A stretch of DNA of 31,421 nucleotides. It comes from UMGS902 sp045538895. Lineage in GTDB: Bacteria > Bacillota > Clostridia > Oscillospirales > CAG-272. Location of the stretch: positions 1-31,421 of the forward strand of contig JAZQEH010000066.1 of NCBI GenBank assembly GCA_045538895.1, in the 5' to 3' direction. Below, piece by piece: positions 24,364 to 31,421 of the stretch. Within the stretch, counting starts at the first letter, position 1. Each line of letters starts with the position of its first letter. Both the position numbers and the translations under genes were made by a program. The notes under the pieces were generated by a model, which saw nothing but the letters and a program-made list of their open reading frames with translations, ran no database searches and was not told where the DNA came from.

Positions 24364-24400
24364 TTGACAAACACCGTAATTCTGTATATAATAATATACA
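24364..24400 (+). promoter_or_regulatory. Promoter and operator of the AbiE operon
   Basis: TTGACA (24364-24369), 17 bp, TATAAT (24387-24392) is a perfect consensus promoter. The palindrome TGTATAT-AATA-ATATACA (24383-24400) covers the -10 box. AbiEi-type antitoxins are known to repress their own operon by binding inverted repeats in the promoter, so this is the likely site. Confidence 0.75.
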
Positions 24401-24425
24401 ATAAGTTTATATGTGAGGTGTGATA

Positions 24426-25019
24426 ATGAATACCATATCTAAACTTAAAAATATAGCCAAAAGCAATGGTGGTATAATAACTACTTCCAAAGCAGCGGAA
24501 GCAGGTGTTTCTCGTACTTCGCTTTGGAAACTTAATAACGAAAACAAAATACAACGCATTGCAAGAGGACAGTACATCTTTGAGGATGACATTCAAGATG
24601 AGCTACTCTCTATTAGTTTGCGTTCGGATAAAATCATTTTCTCTCACGAAACGGCACTTTTTCTTCATGGAATCTCAGATAGAACCCCCTTTGAACATAC
24701 ACTAACGGTTCCAACCGGAAATATACCGTCTGCGGTGGTACAATCTGAGTGTAAAATGTACTTTATAAAATCTGATCTTCACGAACTGGGCAGAACTTTA
24801 TTAAAAACTCCATTTGGTAATGAAGTCAGCTGCTATGATTTAGAGCGTACGATTTGCGATATCGTTAGAAGCCGGAACAAAGTAGGAACCGAGACATTCC
24901 TTGCTGCACTCAAAGCCTATGCTGCAAGATCAGATAAGAATTTAAACCGTCTTTACAGCTATGCCAAACAGCTTCGTGTAGCGGGGATATTGAGAAAATA
25001 TTTGGAGGTGCTTTTATGA
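24426..25019 (+). CDS. abiEi: AbiEi-type antitoxin of a type IV toxin-antitoxin system (197 aa)
   Basis: The N-terminal winged helix (LKNIAKSNGGIITTSKAAEA, VSRTSLWKLNNENKIQRIAR, GQYIF) is the AbiEi DNA-binding domain. The C-terminal domain has the typical HETALFLHGISDRTPFEHTL and ELERT-like CYDLERTICDIVR segments. It neutralises the AbiEii toxin without direct binding in known systems and represses the operon. ATG 24426 is 5 nt from GAGG; an in-frame GTG two codons earlier overlaps the ribosome binding site. Its stop overlaps the toxin start (ATGA). Confidence 0.9.
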   Translation: MNTISKLKNIAKSNGGIITTSKAAEAGVSRTSLWKLNNENKIQRIARGQYIFEDDIQDELLSISLRSDKIIFSHETALFLHGISDRTPFEHTLTVPTGNIPSAVVQSECKMYFIKSDLHELGRTLLKTPFGNEVSCYDLERTICDIVRSRNKVGTETFLAALKAYAARSDKNLNRLYSYAKQLRVAGILRKYLEVLL

Positions 25020-25840
25020 GCCGTGCTATGAGCCTAAAAGCAAAAATAAGAAATATTGCAAAACAGAAAAATATTCCTGCGCAGGTAATTCTTCAGAACT
25101 ATATGTTCGAGCGCTTGCTTGTACGCCTTGCGAGGTCAGAATATAAGGACAAATTTGTTCTTAAAGGTGGCATGCTCGTTGCTGCCATCGTTGGACTTGA
25201 TAACCGTGCAACAATGGATCTTGACACAACTCTTAAAAGCCTGCCTTTGACTCCCGAAGCAATTACCAGTGCTTTGCAGAACATATGTGCAATCGAGAGC
25301 GACGACGATGTAACCTTTGAAGTTGGAACCGCAACGCCTATCCGTGATGATGACATTTATGGTGGATATCGCGTAATGTTAAATGCAAAATATGACACCA
25401 TTGTAACATCGCTCTCCATAGATATTTCCACCGGAGATGCAATCACGCCAAAACCAGTGGAATATACCTTCTCAGAGATTTTTAATAACGAAAGATATTA
25501 TCATCTATGGGCATATAACATCGAAACTGTGATGGCGGAAAAGATTGAAACCATTCTGCGCCGAGGAGTGTTTAATACTCGTCCTAGAGATTTTTACGAT
25601 GCATATATTCTCGCAACTACACAAACCTTTGACAAAGCGATATTTGCCGAAGCTCTAAAGGCCACATCCTCGCATAGAGGCACGACGGAGCAAATTGCAG
25701 ATATTCCAACTATTATGAAAAATATAGATGAAAGCCCCGAGCTTCGTGCCATGTGGAATAAGTACCGCAAACAGTTTACCTACGCAAATGGGATTGAGTA
25801 CACGGAAATAATAGCGCTGATTAGTAATCTAATTCAATAA
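25016..25840 (+). CDS. abiEii: AbiEii/AbiGii-type nucleotidyltransferase toxin (274 aa)
   Basis: This is a DNA polymerase beta-like nucleotidyltransferase. FVLKGGMLVAAIVGLDNRAT then MDLDTTLK contains the GG motif and the D-x-D metal-binding pair. A later WAYNIETVMAEKIETILRRG, then TRPRDFYDAYIL, is diagnostic of the AbiEii family (ExxxAEK and RxKDxYD-like). AbiEii enzymes are GTP-dependent and known members block growth, with some modifying tRNA ends; this one's target is unknown. The frame is intact and coupled to the antitoxin by ATGA. The next gene follows after 18 nt. Confidence 0.92.
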   Translation: MSRAMSLKAKIRNIAKQKNIPAQVILQNYMFERLLVRLARSEYKDKFVLKGGMLVAAIVGLDNRATMDLDTTLKSLPLTPEAITSALQNICAIESDDDVTFEVGTATPIRDDDIYGGYRVMLNAKYDTIVTSLSIDISTGDAITPKPVEYTFSEIFNNERYYHLWAYNIETVMAEKIETILRRGVFNTRPRDFYDAYILATTQTFDKAIFAEALKATSSHRGTTEQIADIPTIMKNIDESPELRAMWNKYRKQFTYANGIEYTEIIALISNLIQ

Positions 25841-25858
25841 TTCACAGGAGGTTTTGTT

Positions 25859-27853
25859 ATGGGATTCAAATCAATAAATGTTGAATTAACGCAAGAGCAT
25901 TTTGAGCGTAGTATAAAAGGCTCACCTAGCGATGCTATTAAAGAGCTTATCTGGAATGCTTGCGATGCAGATGCCAAAAATATCTCCGTTTCATTTGCCT
26001 ATGATGAAAGTTTTGACGAAAGAATAGTGTCAGACATTTATGTTGCTGATGATGGGCACGGTATAGCATACGACAGAGCCGAAGAGTATTTTGGGAAATA
26101 TGGTCGTTCTCAAAAAACTTATGCCGAAAAAAGTCCTAATGGTCGTGTATATCACGGAAAACTAGGACAAGGACGTTACAAAAGCTTAGCAGCAGGTAAT
26201 TTTGTTGATTGGGAAACAGTATACAAAGCAGAGGATAATAATCTATACAAATATCGTATTGAAATTAATACGGGGTCGCGTATGGATATACGCATTAGTG
26301 ATTCGTTGGAATGTGTCACTAATTGCGAGACTGGAACTGTAGTTCATATCCACGGCGTGCCTGATGAACACGCAACCTCGGTTACAAAGTTGACCAAAAA
26401 TGCTGATTTAGTGCCGGAGCTTTTATCTACTTTCGCTCCGTATCTGTTGGCATATCAAGATATATCTATAAAATATAACGGTGTTATCATTGACCCAATT
26501 CAACAAATAAAAACGCGTGTTGAAAAAGAACTTTGTTATCAGGAAGAAGGAAAAAACGAAGTAAAAGCAAAGGCTATTGCTATTCAGTGGAAACAATCTC
26601 AGTTTAGCAAGCTCTATATTTGTGGAAGTTCGGGTGTTGTTTACGCAGAGGAAGAATATACTCCTTTGAAAAAAACAACAATATCAGTTTATCTTATGGG
26701 CGATCATTTTGAAAAGATGCACCGCGAAAATACGCTTGCTTTCGGTTTGGCGGATCCAGCATATGCTTTTTTTACCGATGAAGCAAAAAAATTCGCAAAA
26801 GAGCTTGCGCAAGAGCAAGAGTCGAAAAATGCTGCAGATGAGATACTAAGCTTAAAGGAAGAAGGCCTGTACCCATATGATGGAGAACCAGAAGATGAAG
26901 TGAATAAGGCTGAACGCAGCGTTTTTGATATGTTTGCGGTTCAAATTAACAGAGCTGTTCCTCAGCTTAAATCTTCACACAAAGAAACTAAAAAGTTAAC
27001 CTATAGGTTGATGAAAGAAGCAATTAAATCAAACCCTTCTAGTATTAAAACTATTCTATCTGAGGTTTTCAATTTGACGCAAAAACAACAGGATGATCTA
27101 GCTGAATTACTGACTCATACTCATCTGCCTGAGATAATTGATGTGGCAAAAACTGTCGGAGATAGACTTGCTTTCATTTACTTGCTTGAACAAATGGTGT
27201 ATAATGATTCTATAGGCAAGCCAATCAAAGAACGTAGCCAATTTCACAAGATCTTGCTTAAAGAGCTTTGGGTATTTGGCGAAAAATATGCGTTAGGAAC
27301 CTCTGATCAATCTTTACGTAATTTACTCCTTGCACATATTCAGTGCCTCGGGCGTGATGAAATGATTCCTGATATCCCTCCTGAAGCGACTGAAGAATTG
27401 ACAAGAATTCCCGATATTTGTCTTTTTGAACAAATTTGCCCTGGGTATGAACAGTACGAGCATTTAGTAATTGAATTAAAAAGACCCACATTAAAACTTA
27501 CTAAAAAAGAGCTTGATCAAATCGAGGATTATGCAATGACGGTTTCATCAAATCCTTTATTTGATAAAGCCTCGACAAAATGGCACTTTATTTTACTTGG
27601 TCAAGATTTTGATAACTATGTCAATATAAAACTAGAAAATAGGACTGAGGGTGTTGGAAATCTATATAATTCCAATGATGGAAGTGTTTCTATATCTGTT
27701 TTGAAGTGGTCATCTATAATACAAGAAAACAAGTTTAAATATGAATTTTTGCGTAACAAACTCAATTATCAGTTGAGTAGCGATCCTAATTTTGCAATGG
27801 ATTATTTGTTTACCAAACATGCTGAACTTTTTTCCAGTAATACGAAAGAGTGA
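25859..27853 (+). CDS. GHKL ATPase fused to a Shedu-like PD-(D/E)XK nuclease (664 aa)
   Basis: The N-terminal domain (about residues 1-200) is a GHKL ATPase. It has an N-box with Glu29 and Asn33 in KELIWNACDADA, a G1 box DDGHGI (Asp65-Gly68) and a glycine-rich lid GKLGQGRYKS (100-109). Middle residues 200-320 resemble a MutL/Hsp90-type transducer, followed by a helical linker. Residues about 460-600 match a Shedu/DUF4263-type nuclease. FHKILLKELWVFGEKY is followed by PDICLF (Asp519) and IELKRP (Glu539, Lys541), a complete D...E-x-K site, and then DQIEDYAMTV. ATG 25859 follows AGGAGG and lies 18 nt after abiEii, so it is probably part of that operon. It is expected to cut DNA under ATP control, as an antiphage effector; this is inference. 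Confidence 0.82.
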   Translation: MGFKSINVELTQEHFERSIKGSPSDAIKELIWNACDADAKNISVSFAYDESFDERIVSDIYVADDGHGIAYDRAEEYFGKYGRSQKTYAEKSPNGRVYHGKLGQGRYKSLAAGNFVDWETVYKAEDNNLYKYRIEINTGSRMDIRISDSLECVTNCETGTVVHIHGVPDEHATSVTKLTKNADLVPELLSTFAPYLLAYQDISIKYNGVIIDPIQQIKTRVEKELCYQEEGKNEVKAKAIAIQWKQSQFSKLYICGSSGVVYAEEEYTPLKKTTISVYLMGDHFEKMHRENTLAFGLADPAYAFFTDEAKKFAKELAQEQESKNAADEILSLKEEGLYPYDGEPEDEVNKAERSVFDMFAVQINRAVPQLKSSHKETKKLTYRLMKEAIKSNPSSIKTILSEVFNLTQKQQDDLAELLTHTHLPEIIDVAKTVGDRLAFIYLLEQMVYNDSIGKPIKERSQFHKILLKELWVFGEKYALGTSDQSLRNLLLAHIQCLGRDEMIPDIPPEATEELTRIPDICLFEQICPGYEQYEHLVIELKRPTLKLTKKELDQIEDYAMTVSSNPLFDKASTKWHFILLGQDFDNYVNIKLENRTEGVGNLYNSNDGSVSISVLKWSSIIQENKFKYEFLRNKLNYQLSSDPNFAMDYLFTKHAELFSSNTKE

Positions 27854-27913
27854 CTAAGTGATTGATAAAAACAGATAATCATACAAAATTAATGATTGTG
27901 TATATGACAGGAA

Positions 27914-27930
27914 TCGCTCTGCCCCTGCCA
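27914..27930 (+). repeat. Right attachment-site candidate (attR), partial tRNA-Trp tail
   Basis: TCGCTCTGCCCCTGCCA matches the tRNA-Trp 3' end at 15 of 17 positions, with the last 13 identical. It lies 60 bp after the last cargo gene and just before a hairpin like the one following tRNA-Trp. This is the likely right end of the island, though two further tail copies lie just downstream. Confidence 0.6.
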
Positions 27931-28102
27931 AAAATAAAAAAACACAGCCATTTGGTTGTGTTTTTTTATTTCTCGTTTGTGGTTTGGTGACTCGAACCCC
28001 ACAAATGCGTAGCATTTGTTTTAATGCATGCACTAAAGCTAAAGTATAAAGAAGATGTTGTCCGTGCATGCATTGGGTTCTGTAATCCTTCTGCCCCTGC
28101 CA
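27931..28102 (+). repeat. tRNA-tail cassette 1 (172 bp)
   Basis: It begins with a terminator hairpin (27932-27971, AAATAAAAAAACACA and complement). An inverted T-arm piece follows (GACTCGAACCC, 27989-27999, the complement of the tRNA-Trp T-arm strand), then a hairpin ACAAATGC-GTA-GCATTTGT (28001-28019). Next is the inverted pair AATGCATGCAC (28023-28033) / GTGCATGCATT (28064-28074). It ends with GGGTTC and the 17-bp tRNA-Trp tail (28086-28102). No tRNA can fold from it. Confidence 0.65.
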
Positions 28103-28248
28103 AAAAATGAAACCGTCCTTTAGGGCGGTTTTGTTTTTTGCATAGTAATTTTGAAGGACTCGAAGGGTCGGTAGTGAATGACTGCCGGGGGCAGTCAGAG
28201 CCGACCACCGCTCCGCCCGCAGGCGGGCGAGTCCTTCTGCCCCTGCCA
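28103..28248 (+). repeat. tRNA-tail cassette 2 (146 bp)
   Basis: The architecture is the same as in the preceding unit. A terminator hairpin (28110-28139, ACCGTCC-TTTA-GGGCGGT then U-tract) is followed by an inverted tail piece GAAGGACTCG (28153-28162). Nested hairpins come next: GGTCGG/CCGACC, GACTGCC/GGCAGTC and CGCCCGC/GCGGGCG. It ends with a direct copy of the last 21 bases of tRNA-Trp (28228-28248). The start and end pieces are mutual inverted repeats, so the whole can fold into one arm. The G/C-rich core differs from the A/T-rich core of the first unit. Confidence 0.65.
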
Positions 28249-28249
28249 G

Positions 28250-28290
28250 AAATCGACAAGTTTCGTAAGAAGCTTGTCGATTTTACTTTT
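28250..28290 (+). terminator. Terminator after the last tRNA-tail copy
   Basis: AAATCGACAAG pairs with CTTGTCGATTT across a 12-nt loop, followed by TACTTTTTC. CTTGTCGATT recurs at 28331-28340, and TTTTCACT-type pentamer-like repeats fill 28286-28320. Confidence 0.75.
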
Positions 28291-28367
28291 TCACTCTTAA
28301 CTTTTCACTTTTCACTCTTCCCTTTCAAAACTTGTCGATTAGGAAACAAGTAATAGTGAAGAAGCAG

Positions 28368-28397
28368 TTGCTTCTATGATATAATTTATGTTATAAT
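28368..28397 (+). promoter_or_regulatory. Predicted promoter of the small membrane protein gene
   Basis: TTGCTT (28368-28373), 18 bp, TATAAT (28392-28397). A second, extended -10 (TGATATAAT) lies 12 bp upstream. Confidence 0.55.
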
Positions 28398-28422
28398 AGA
28401 TATAAGAAAAGGAGGCAAAAAT

Positions 28423-28986
28423 ATGAATAAGAAACTATTTATAATTTCTATTCCGATGGTGCTTGTTCCTTATCTTGCTTTGTTTACATTGGCTGCTATT
28501 CTCTTCTCGACAAGGATACCGTTTTTTATTTACTTAATGGAATCAGTCTTTGACAGTAACGCTTTATGTCTGATTGCCGCATTTTTGCTTTATTGCATGC
28601 TGACCTGTGCGTTAAGCATTGTTTGCTTTTTTGTAAGTATATATAGAAAGTGGGATGCAATCTCATTGGCAAAAGCTGCGATGATTATGAAATTAGCACA
28701 AATTCCGGCATACGTGTTAATATTTGTTTCGGGTTTTATACTCATGGCAACAATCTTTACAATGCCCTTTTCTATCGGACTGTTTATGATTAACTGTCTG
28801 TCCGTATTTATGACAGGGCTTTTTGTCATTTCTTCGGCAATTATTGAAATCAGAAATAATACTTTTACACGTAAAGAAATTATTTGGGTGATATTATTGC
28901 AGTTCGTTTTTTGTGCCGATGTGATTTCATCAATTGTTTTTTATATAAAATTAAAAAAAGCAAAATCAACAACAAACACCAAATAA
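28423..28986 (+). CDS. Multi-pass membrane protein of unknown function (187 aa)
   Basis: About five or six hydrophobic helices span the whole protein (FIISIPMVLVPYLALFTLAA; LCLIAAFLLYCMLTCALSIV; a long pair around YVLIFVSGFILMATIF and GLFMINCLSVFMTGLFVISS; IIWVILLQFVFCADVISSIV). A short Lys-rich tail follows. I see no catalytic or transport motif. Small integral membrane proteins like this are common in Clostridia without known function. ATG 28423 follows AAGGAGGC. It sits outside the proposed island, between its right junction and glutamine synthetase, and is monocistronic. Confidence 0.75.
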   Translation: MNKKLFIISIPMVLVPYLALFTLAAILFSTRIPFFIYLMESVFDSNALCLIAAFLLYCMLTCALSIVCFFVSIYRKWDAISLAKAAMIMKLAQIPAYVLIFVSGFILMATIFTMPFSIGLFMINCLSVFMTGLFVISSAIIEIRNNTFTRKEIIWVILLQFVFCADVISSIVFYIKLKKAKSTTNTK

Positions 28987-29030
28987 CAAAATGCCCCCTT
29001 GCCTCAATTTTTGGTCTGCAATCTTAAACA

Positions 29031-29061
29031 AAAAGCCATTCGCTTAAGCGAATGGCTTTTT
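29031..29061. terminator. Bidirectional terminator between the membrane protein and glutamine synthetase genes
   Basis: AAAAGCCATTCGC, loop TTAA, GCGAATGGCTTTT, with T-runs on both sides. Confidence 0.88.
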
Positions 29062-29063
29062 CT

Positions 29064-31157
29064 TTACTTAACTCCGTAGAGCAAATCCTTGTAAGTCGGG
29101 AACGGCCAATACTCGTCCGAGGTTATGGTTTCAAGAGCATCTGCGTATTCTCTCACCTTTTTCATAAGCGGGCAAACCTTGTCACGGTAGTAACAAGATT
29201 CCTTTTCCTTGCTTGCGGAGGGAGCCTTGCTAACCGCTTTATCAAGCTCAATCGTAGCCTTATAAAGTTTATCGGAGTTTTCCGAAAGTTGCTTCAGCGT
29301 ATCAGACTCAAAGCAAAGTGCCGATATTCCGAGCGATTTCTTATTAAGTGCGTTATTTGAAAGCTCGGCTATATAGTTCTGCACCGCAGGGAGAATCTGG
29401 CGTTTAACCATGTCGCTCATGATATACGCTTCATGCGAAACGGTCTTGCAGTATGTATCAAGCATGATTTCCGCACGGGAGAGAACCTCCTGCTCGGTAT
29501 AGATCTTATGGCTTGTGAAAAGACGGATATTCTTTTCATCCTTAAGGTGAGGAATAGCATCGGGAACAGTTTTAAAGTTGGGAAGTCCACGCTTTGCCGC
29601 TTCCTTTTGCCAATCGTCGGAATAGCCGTCACCGTTGAATATAACCTTTTTATGATTGCCGTAAACTCTCTTAACAATGTCATGCACAGCACTGTCAAAG
29701 TCCTCTGCCGCTTCAAGAATGTCGGCAATCTGCTTCAGTGCCTCGGCAACTGCGGTATTAAGCACAACGTTTGGCTCGGAAATATTAAGCGACGAGCCGA
29801 GCATACGGAACTCAAACTTGTTACCCGTAAACGCAAAAGGCGACGTACGGTTACGGTCGGTATTGTCCATCGGGAAGTCGGGGAGAACGCTTGCACCGAT
29901 TTTCATAACCTGTGCTTCCTTGCCCTCATAAGGCTTTTCAGCCTCGATGCAGTCAAGGATCTCGGTAAGCTCGCTGCCGAGGAAGATGGAAACGATGGCA
30001 GGAGGAGCCTCTGCCGCGCCCAGACGGTGGTCGTTTGCCGCCGTTGCAACCGATATACGAAGCAAATCGCTGTATTCGTCAACCGCCTTTATAACCGCCG
30101 AAAGGAAAATGAGGAACTGTGCGTTATCGGCAGGCGAATCACCGGGGGAAAGCAGGTTCTTGCCCTTTTTGGTGGAAATCGAGAAATTATTGTGCTTGCC
30201 ACTACCGTTTGTACCCTCAAAAGGCTTTTCGTGAAGTAGACAAACAAGATTATGACGTGTTGCAACCTTTTGCATAAGCTCCATAATAAGCTGATTGTGG
30301 TCATTTGCGATATTGGTTGTCGCAAAAATAGGAGCAAGCTCATGCTGCGAGGGAGCCGCCTCGTTATGCTCGGTTTTAGATGTGATACCAAGCTTCCAGA
30401 GCTCGTCATTGAGGTCTTCCATATAAGCCTTTACACGGGGCTTTATGGCACCGAAATAGTGGTCGGCGTGGTTAAGACCTTTAGGCGGCTTTGCACCGAA
30501 CAGAGTTCTGCCGCAAAGGCGAAGGTCGTCACGTGCATCGTACATTTCTTTATCGACAAGGAAATACTCCTGCTCTGCACCGACAGTTGTACGCACACCG
30601 GCAACGCTTGTGTGACCGAAAAGTTTAAGCACACGCATAGCCTGCGTAGAAACCGCCTCCATAGAGCGGAGCAACGGTGCCTTTTTGTCAAGCACCTGAC
30701 CGCCATAGGAGCAGAAAACCGTAGGAATACAGAGAGTTTTTTCCTTGATAAAAGCATAAGAAGTAGGGTCCCATGCGGTGTAGCCACGTGCCTCAAAGGT
30801 TGCACGAAGACCGCCCGACGGGAAAGAGGAAGCATCGGTTTCGCCCTTTACAAGGCTCTTACCCGAAAGCTCCATAACCACAGAGTCACCCTGCGGCTCG
30901 ATAAAGCTGTCATGCTTTTCAGCAGTGATGCCTGTCATAGGCTGGAACCAGTGTGTATAGTGAGTAGCACCGTTTTCAAGTGCCCACTCTTTCATTGCAT
31001 TCGCAACAACGTTTGCAACGTCTATTTCAAGCGGAGCATCCTCTTCAATGGTTTTTTTGAGCGACTTGTAAACGTCCTTTGGCAATTTTGCCTTCATAAC
31101 ACGGTCGTTGAAAACCAATGAACCGAACAACTCGGGGATTCTGTTGGGATTTTCCAT
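29064..31157 (-). CDS. glnN: Type III glutamine synthetase (697 aa)
   Basis: The enzyme forms glutamine from glutamate, ammonia and ATP in the cytoplasm. Length (about 700 residues) and the N-terminus with RIPELFGSLVFNDRVMKAKL identify the large GSIII class rather than GSI. Catalytic marks include TVGAEQEYFLVD (Glu metal ligands), TEHNEAAPSQHELAP, NGSGKHNNFS (from about residue 317), AANDHRLGAAEAPPA and NRTSPFAFTGNKFEFRM (ATP and glutamate sites). ATG 31157 follows GGAGG. It is monocistronic with its own promoter. It may also supply glutamine for the island's amidotransferase, but this is only a metabolic remark. The frame is intact. Confidence 0.96.
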   Translation of the reverse strand: MENPNRIPELFGSLVFNDRVMKAKLPKDVYKSLKKTIEEDAPLEIDVANVVANAMKEWALENGATHYTHWFQPMTGITAEKHDSFIEPQGDSVVMELSGKSLVKGETDASSFPSGGLRATFEARGYTAWDPTSYAFIKEKTLCIPTVFCSYGGQVLDKKAPLLRSMEAVSTQAMRVLKLFGHTSVAGVRTTVGAEQEYFLVDKEMYDARDDLRLCGRTLFGAKPPKGLNHADHYFGAIKPRVKAYMEDLNDELWKLGITSKTEHNEAAPSQHELAPIFATTNIANDHNQLIMELMQKVATRHNLVCLLHEKPFEGTNGSGKHNNFSISTKKGKNLLSPGDSPADNAQFLIFLSAVIKAVDEYSDLLRISVATAANDHRLGAAEAPPAIVSIFLGSELTEILDCIEAEKPYEGKEAQVMKIGASVLPDFPMDNTDRNRTSPFAFTGNKFEFRMLGSSLNISEPNVVLNTAVAEALKQIADILEAAEDFDSAVHDIVKRVYGNHKKVIFNGDGYSDDWQKEAAKRGLPNFKTVPDAIPHLKDEKNIRLFTSHKIYTEQEVLSRAEIMLDTYCKTVSHEAYIMSDMVKRQILPAVQNYIAELSNNALNKKSLGISALCFESDTLKQLSENSDKLYKATIELDKAVSKAPSASKEKESCYYRDKVCPLMKKVREYADALETITSDEYWPFPTYKDLLYGVK

Positions 31158-31180
31158 TTGCTTTCCTCCGAAAAAATCTT

Positions 31181-31219
31181 TGATATATTAGTATATCATA
31201 TATTGATAAAAAATGTCAA
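31181..31219 (-). promoter_or_regulatory. glnN promoter with overlapping palindrome
   Basis: On the minus strand TTGACA (31219-31214), 18 bp, TATACT (31195-31190) with an upstream TG. The palindrome TGATATA-TTAG-TATATCA (31181-31198) covers the -10 box and could bind a nitrogen regulator; which one is unknown. Confidence 0.7.
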
Positions 31220-31231
31220 TGTAATTGCACA

Positions 31232-31266
31232 AAAAGCCGCAAACGGTTTACCGCTTGCGGCTTTTG
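31232..31266 (+). terminator. Stem-loop upstream of glnN
   Basis: AAAAGCCGCAAACGG, loop TTTA, CCGCTTGCGGCTTTT. It probably ends a gene arriving from the right on the minus strand or serves as a boundary; no gene enters it within the window. Confidence 0.7.
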
Positions 31267-31302
31267 TATATCGTAATATGAATTAATGTTTAGTTTAGTA
31301 AC

Positions 31303-31421
31303 GAAGCCCCTCATCCGTCGACGTGCGTCGACACCTTCCCCCGAGGGGGAAGGCTCATTAACAAAGGCTTCCCCCTTGGGGGAGGCTCCCGCGATGAGCG
31401 GGTGGTGAGGGGTAGCCGCAT
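31303..31421. repeat. Palindromic, G/C-rich intergenic repeat (MITE-like), cut by window end
   Basis: CCCCTCA near the left end pairs with TGAGGGG near the right. Between them are nested hairpins GTCGAC-GTGC-GTCGAC, CCTTCCCCC/GGGGGAAGG and GCTTCCCCC/GGGGGAGGC, plus CCCGC/GCGGG. Repeats of this general form (CCTTCCCCC...GGGGGAAGG with a GATGAGGG end) are common in gut Clostridia, by my recollection. The right end may lie beyond the window. Confidence 0.75.

Larger units (their letters stand above)
11353..27930. mobile_element. Integrated genomic island (IME or phage-satellite-like) behind tRNA-Trp
   Basis: The 16.6-kb segment lies between the tRNA-Trp 3' end and a partial copy of it. It holds a large serine integrase next to the left end, an excisionase-like protein, an SF3 helicase, a second serine recombinase and cargo with defence genes. 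It is visibly richer in A/T than the flanking chromosomal genes. Mobilization and replication-type genes are all on the minus strand; the defence genes are all on the plus strand. No relaxase, conjugation, capsid or terminase gene is present, so mobility would need help from another element. The right end could instead be one of the later tail copies (28102 or 28248). Confidence 0.7.

Noticed and set aside
27985..28248. tRNA-like tails that might be extra tRNA genes.
   Set aside because: Only the T-arm/acceptor 3' part is present; no D-arm, anticodon arm or matching 5' acceptor strand exists.
28284..28320. TTTTCACT-type short tandem repeats read as a phase-variable tract.
   Set aside because: The units are irregular and lie outside any gene and upstream of the promoter, so no switching role is supported.

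Overview
The window looks like a chromosomal segment of a gut-type Clostridia (Firmicutes; Oscillospiraceae/Ruminococcaceae-like, inferred from gene content and style rather than from a marker gene). It has strong GGAGG ribosome binding sites, sigma-A promoters, a type III glutamine synthetase, a large DUF5107-TPR protein, and a G/C-rich palindromic intergenic repeat at the right edge of a type I associate with this group. No rRNA or CRISPR array is present.

Left backbone (1-11352): a DUF5107/TPR protein diverges from an AraC-type regulator. Next comes a zinc/manganese uptake operon, fur-like regulator > substrate-binding lipoprotein > ATPase > permease, with overlapping or touching reading frames and a palindromic operator beside the -10 box. 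It is followed by a three-gene cell-envelope operon (PpiC-type foldase, an anchored protein, and a protein resembling a degenerate histidine-kinase ATPase domain), an MscS channel, and tRNA-Gly(TCC) and tRNA-Trp(CCA).

Island (about 11353-27930, 16.6 kb, visibly AT-richer): it lies directly behind tRNA-Trp, whose 3' end is repeated at 27914-27930, 28086-28102 and 28228-28248. The minus-strand half holds a large serine integrase, an excisionase-like protein, a D5/P4-type SF3 helicase, a small resolvase followed by two tiny coupled membrane peptides, and an amidoligase plus class II glutamine amidotransferase pair. No relaxase, type IV secretion, capsid or terminase gene is visible, so it resembles an integrative mobilizable element or phage satellite. 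The plus-strand half is cargo with a defence character: a lipoprotein; a HEPN/Toprim-type protein paired with a protein carrying a canonical HEPN RN-x3-H motif; and an operon of AbiEi antitoxin, AbiEii toxin and a GHKL ATPase fused to a Shedu-like PD-(D/E)XK nuclease.

Right junction and backbone (27931-31421): two short cassettes follow, each starting with a terminator hairpin, containing an inverted piece of the tRNA T-arm, and ending in a copy of the tRNA-Trp tail. Then come a small multi-pass membrane protein, glutamine synthetase III on the minus strand, and the palindromic repeat cut by the window end.

The best candidates for something undescribed are the AbiE-linked GHKL ATPase-nuclease fusion, the HEPN/Toprim + HEPN pair, the Zn-finger amidoligase + GATase pair, and the tandem tRNA-tail cassettes.
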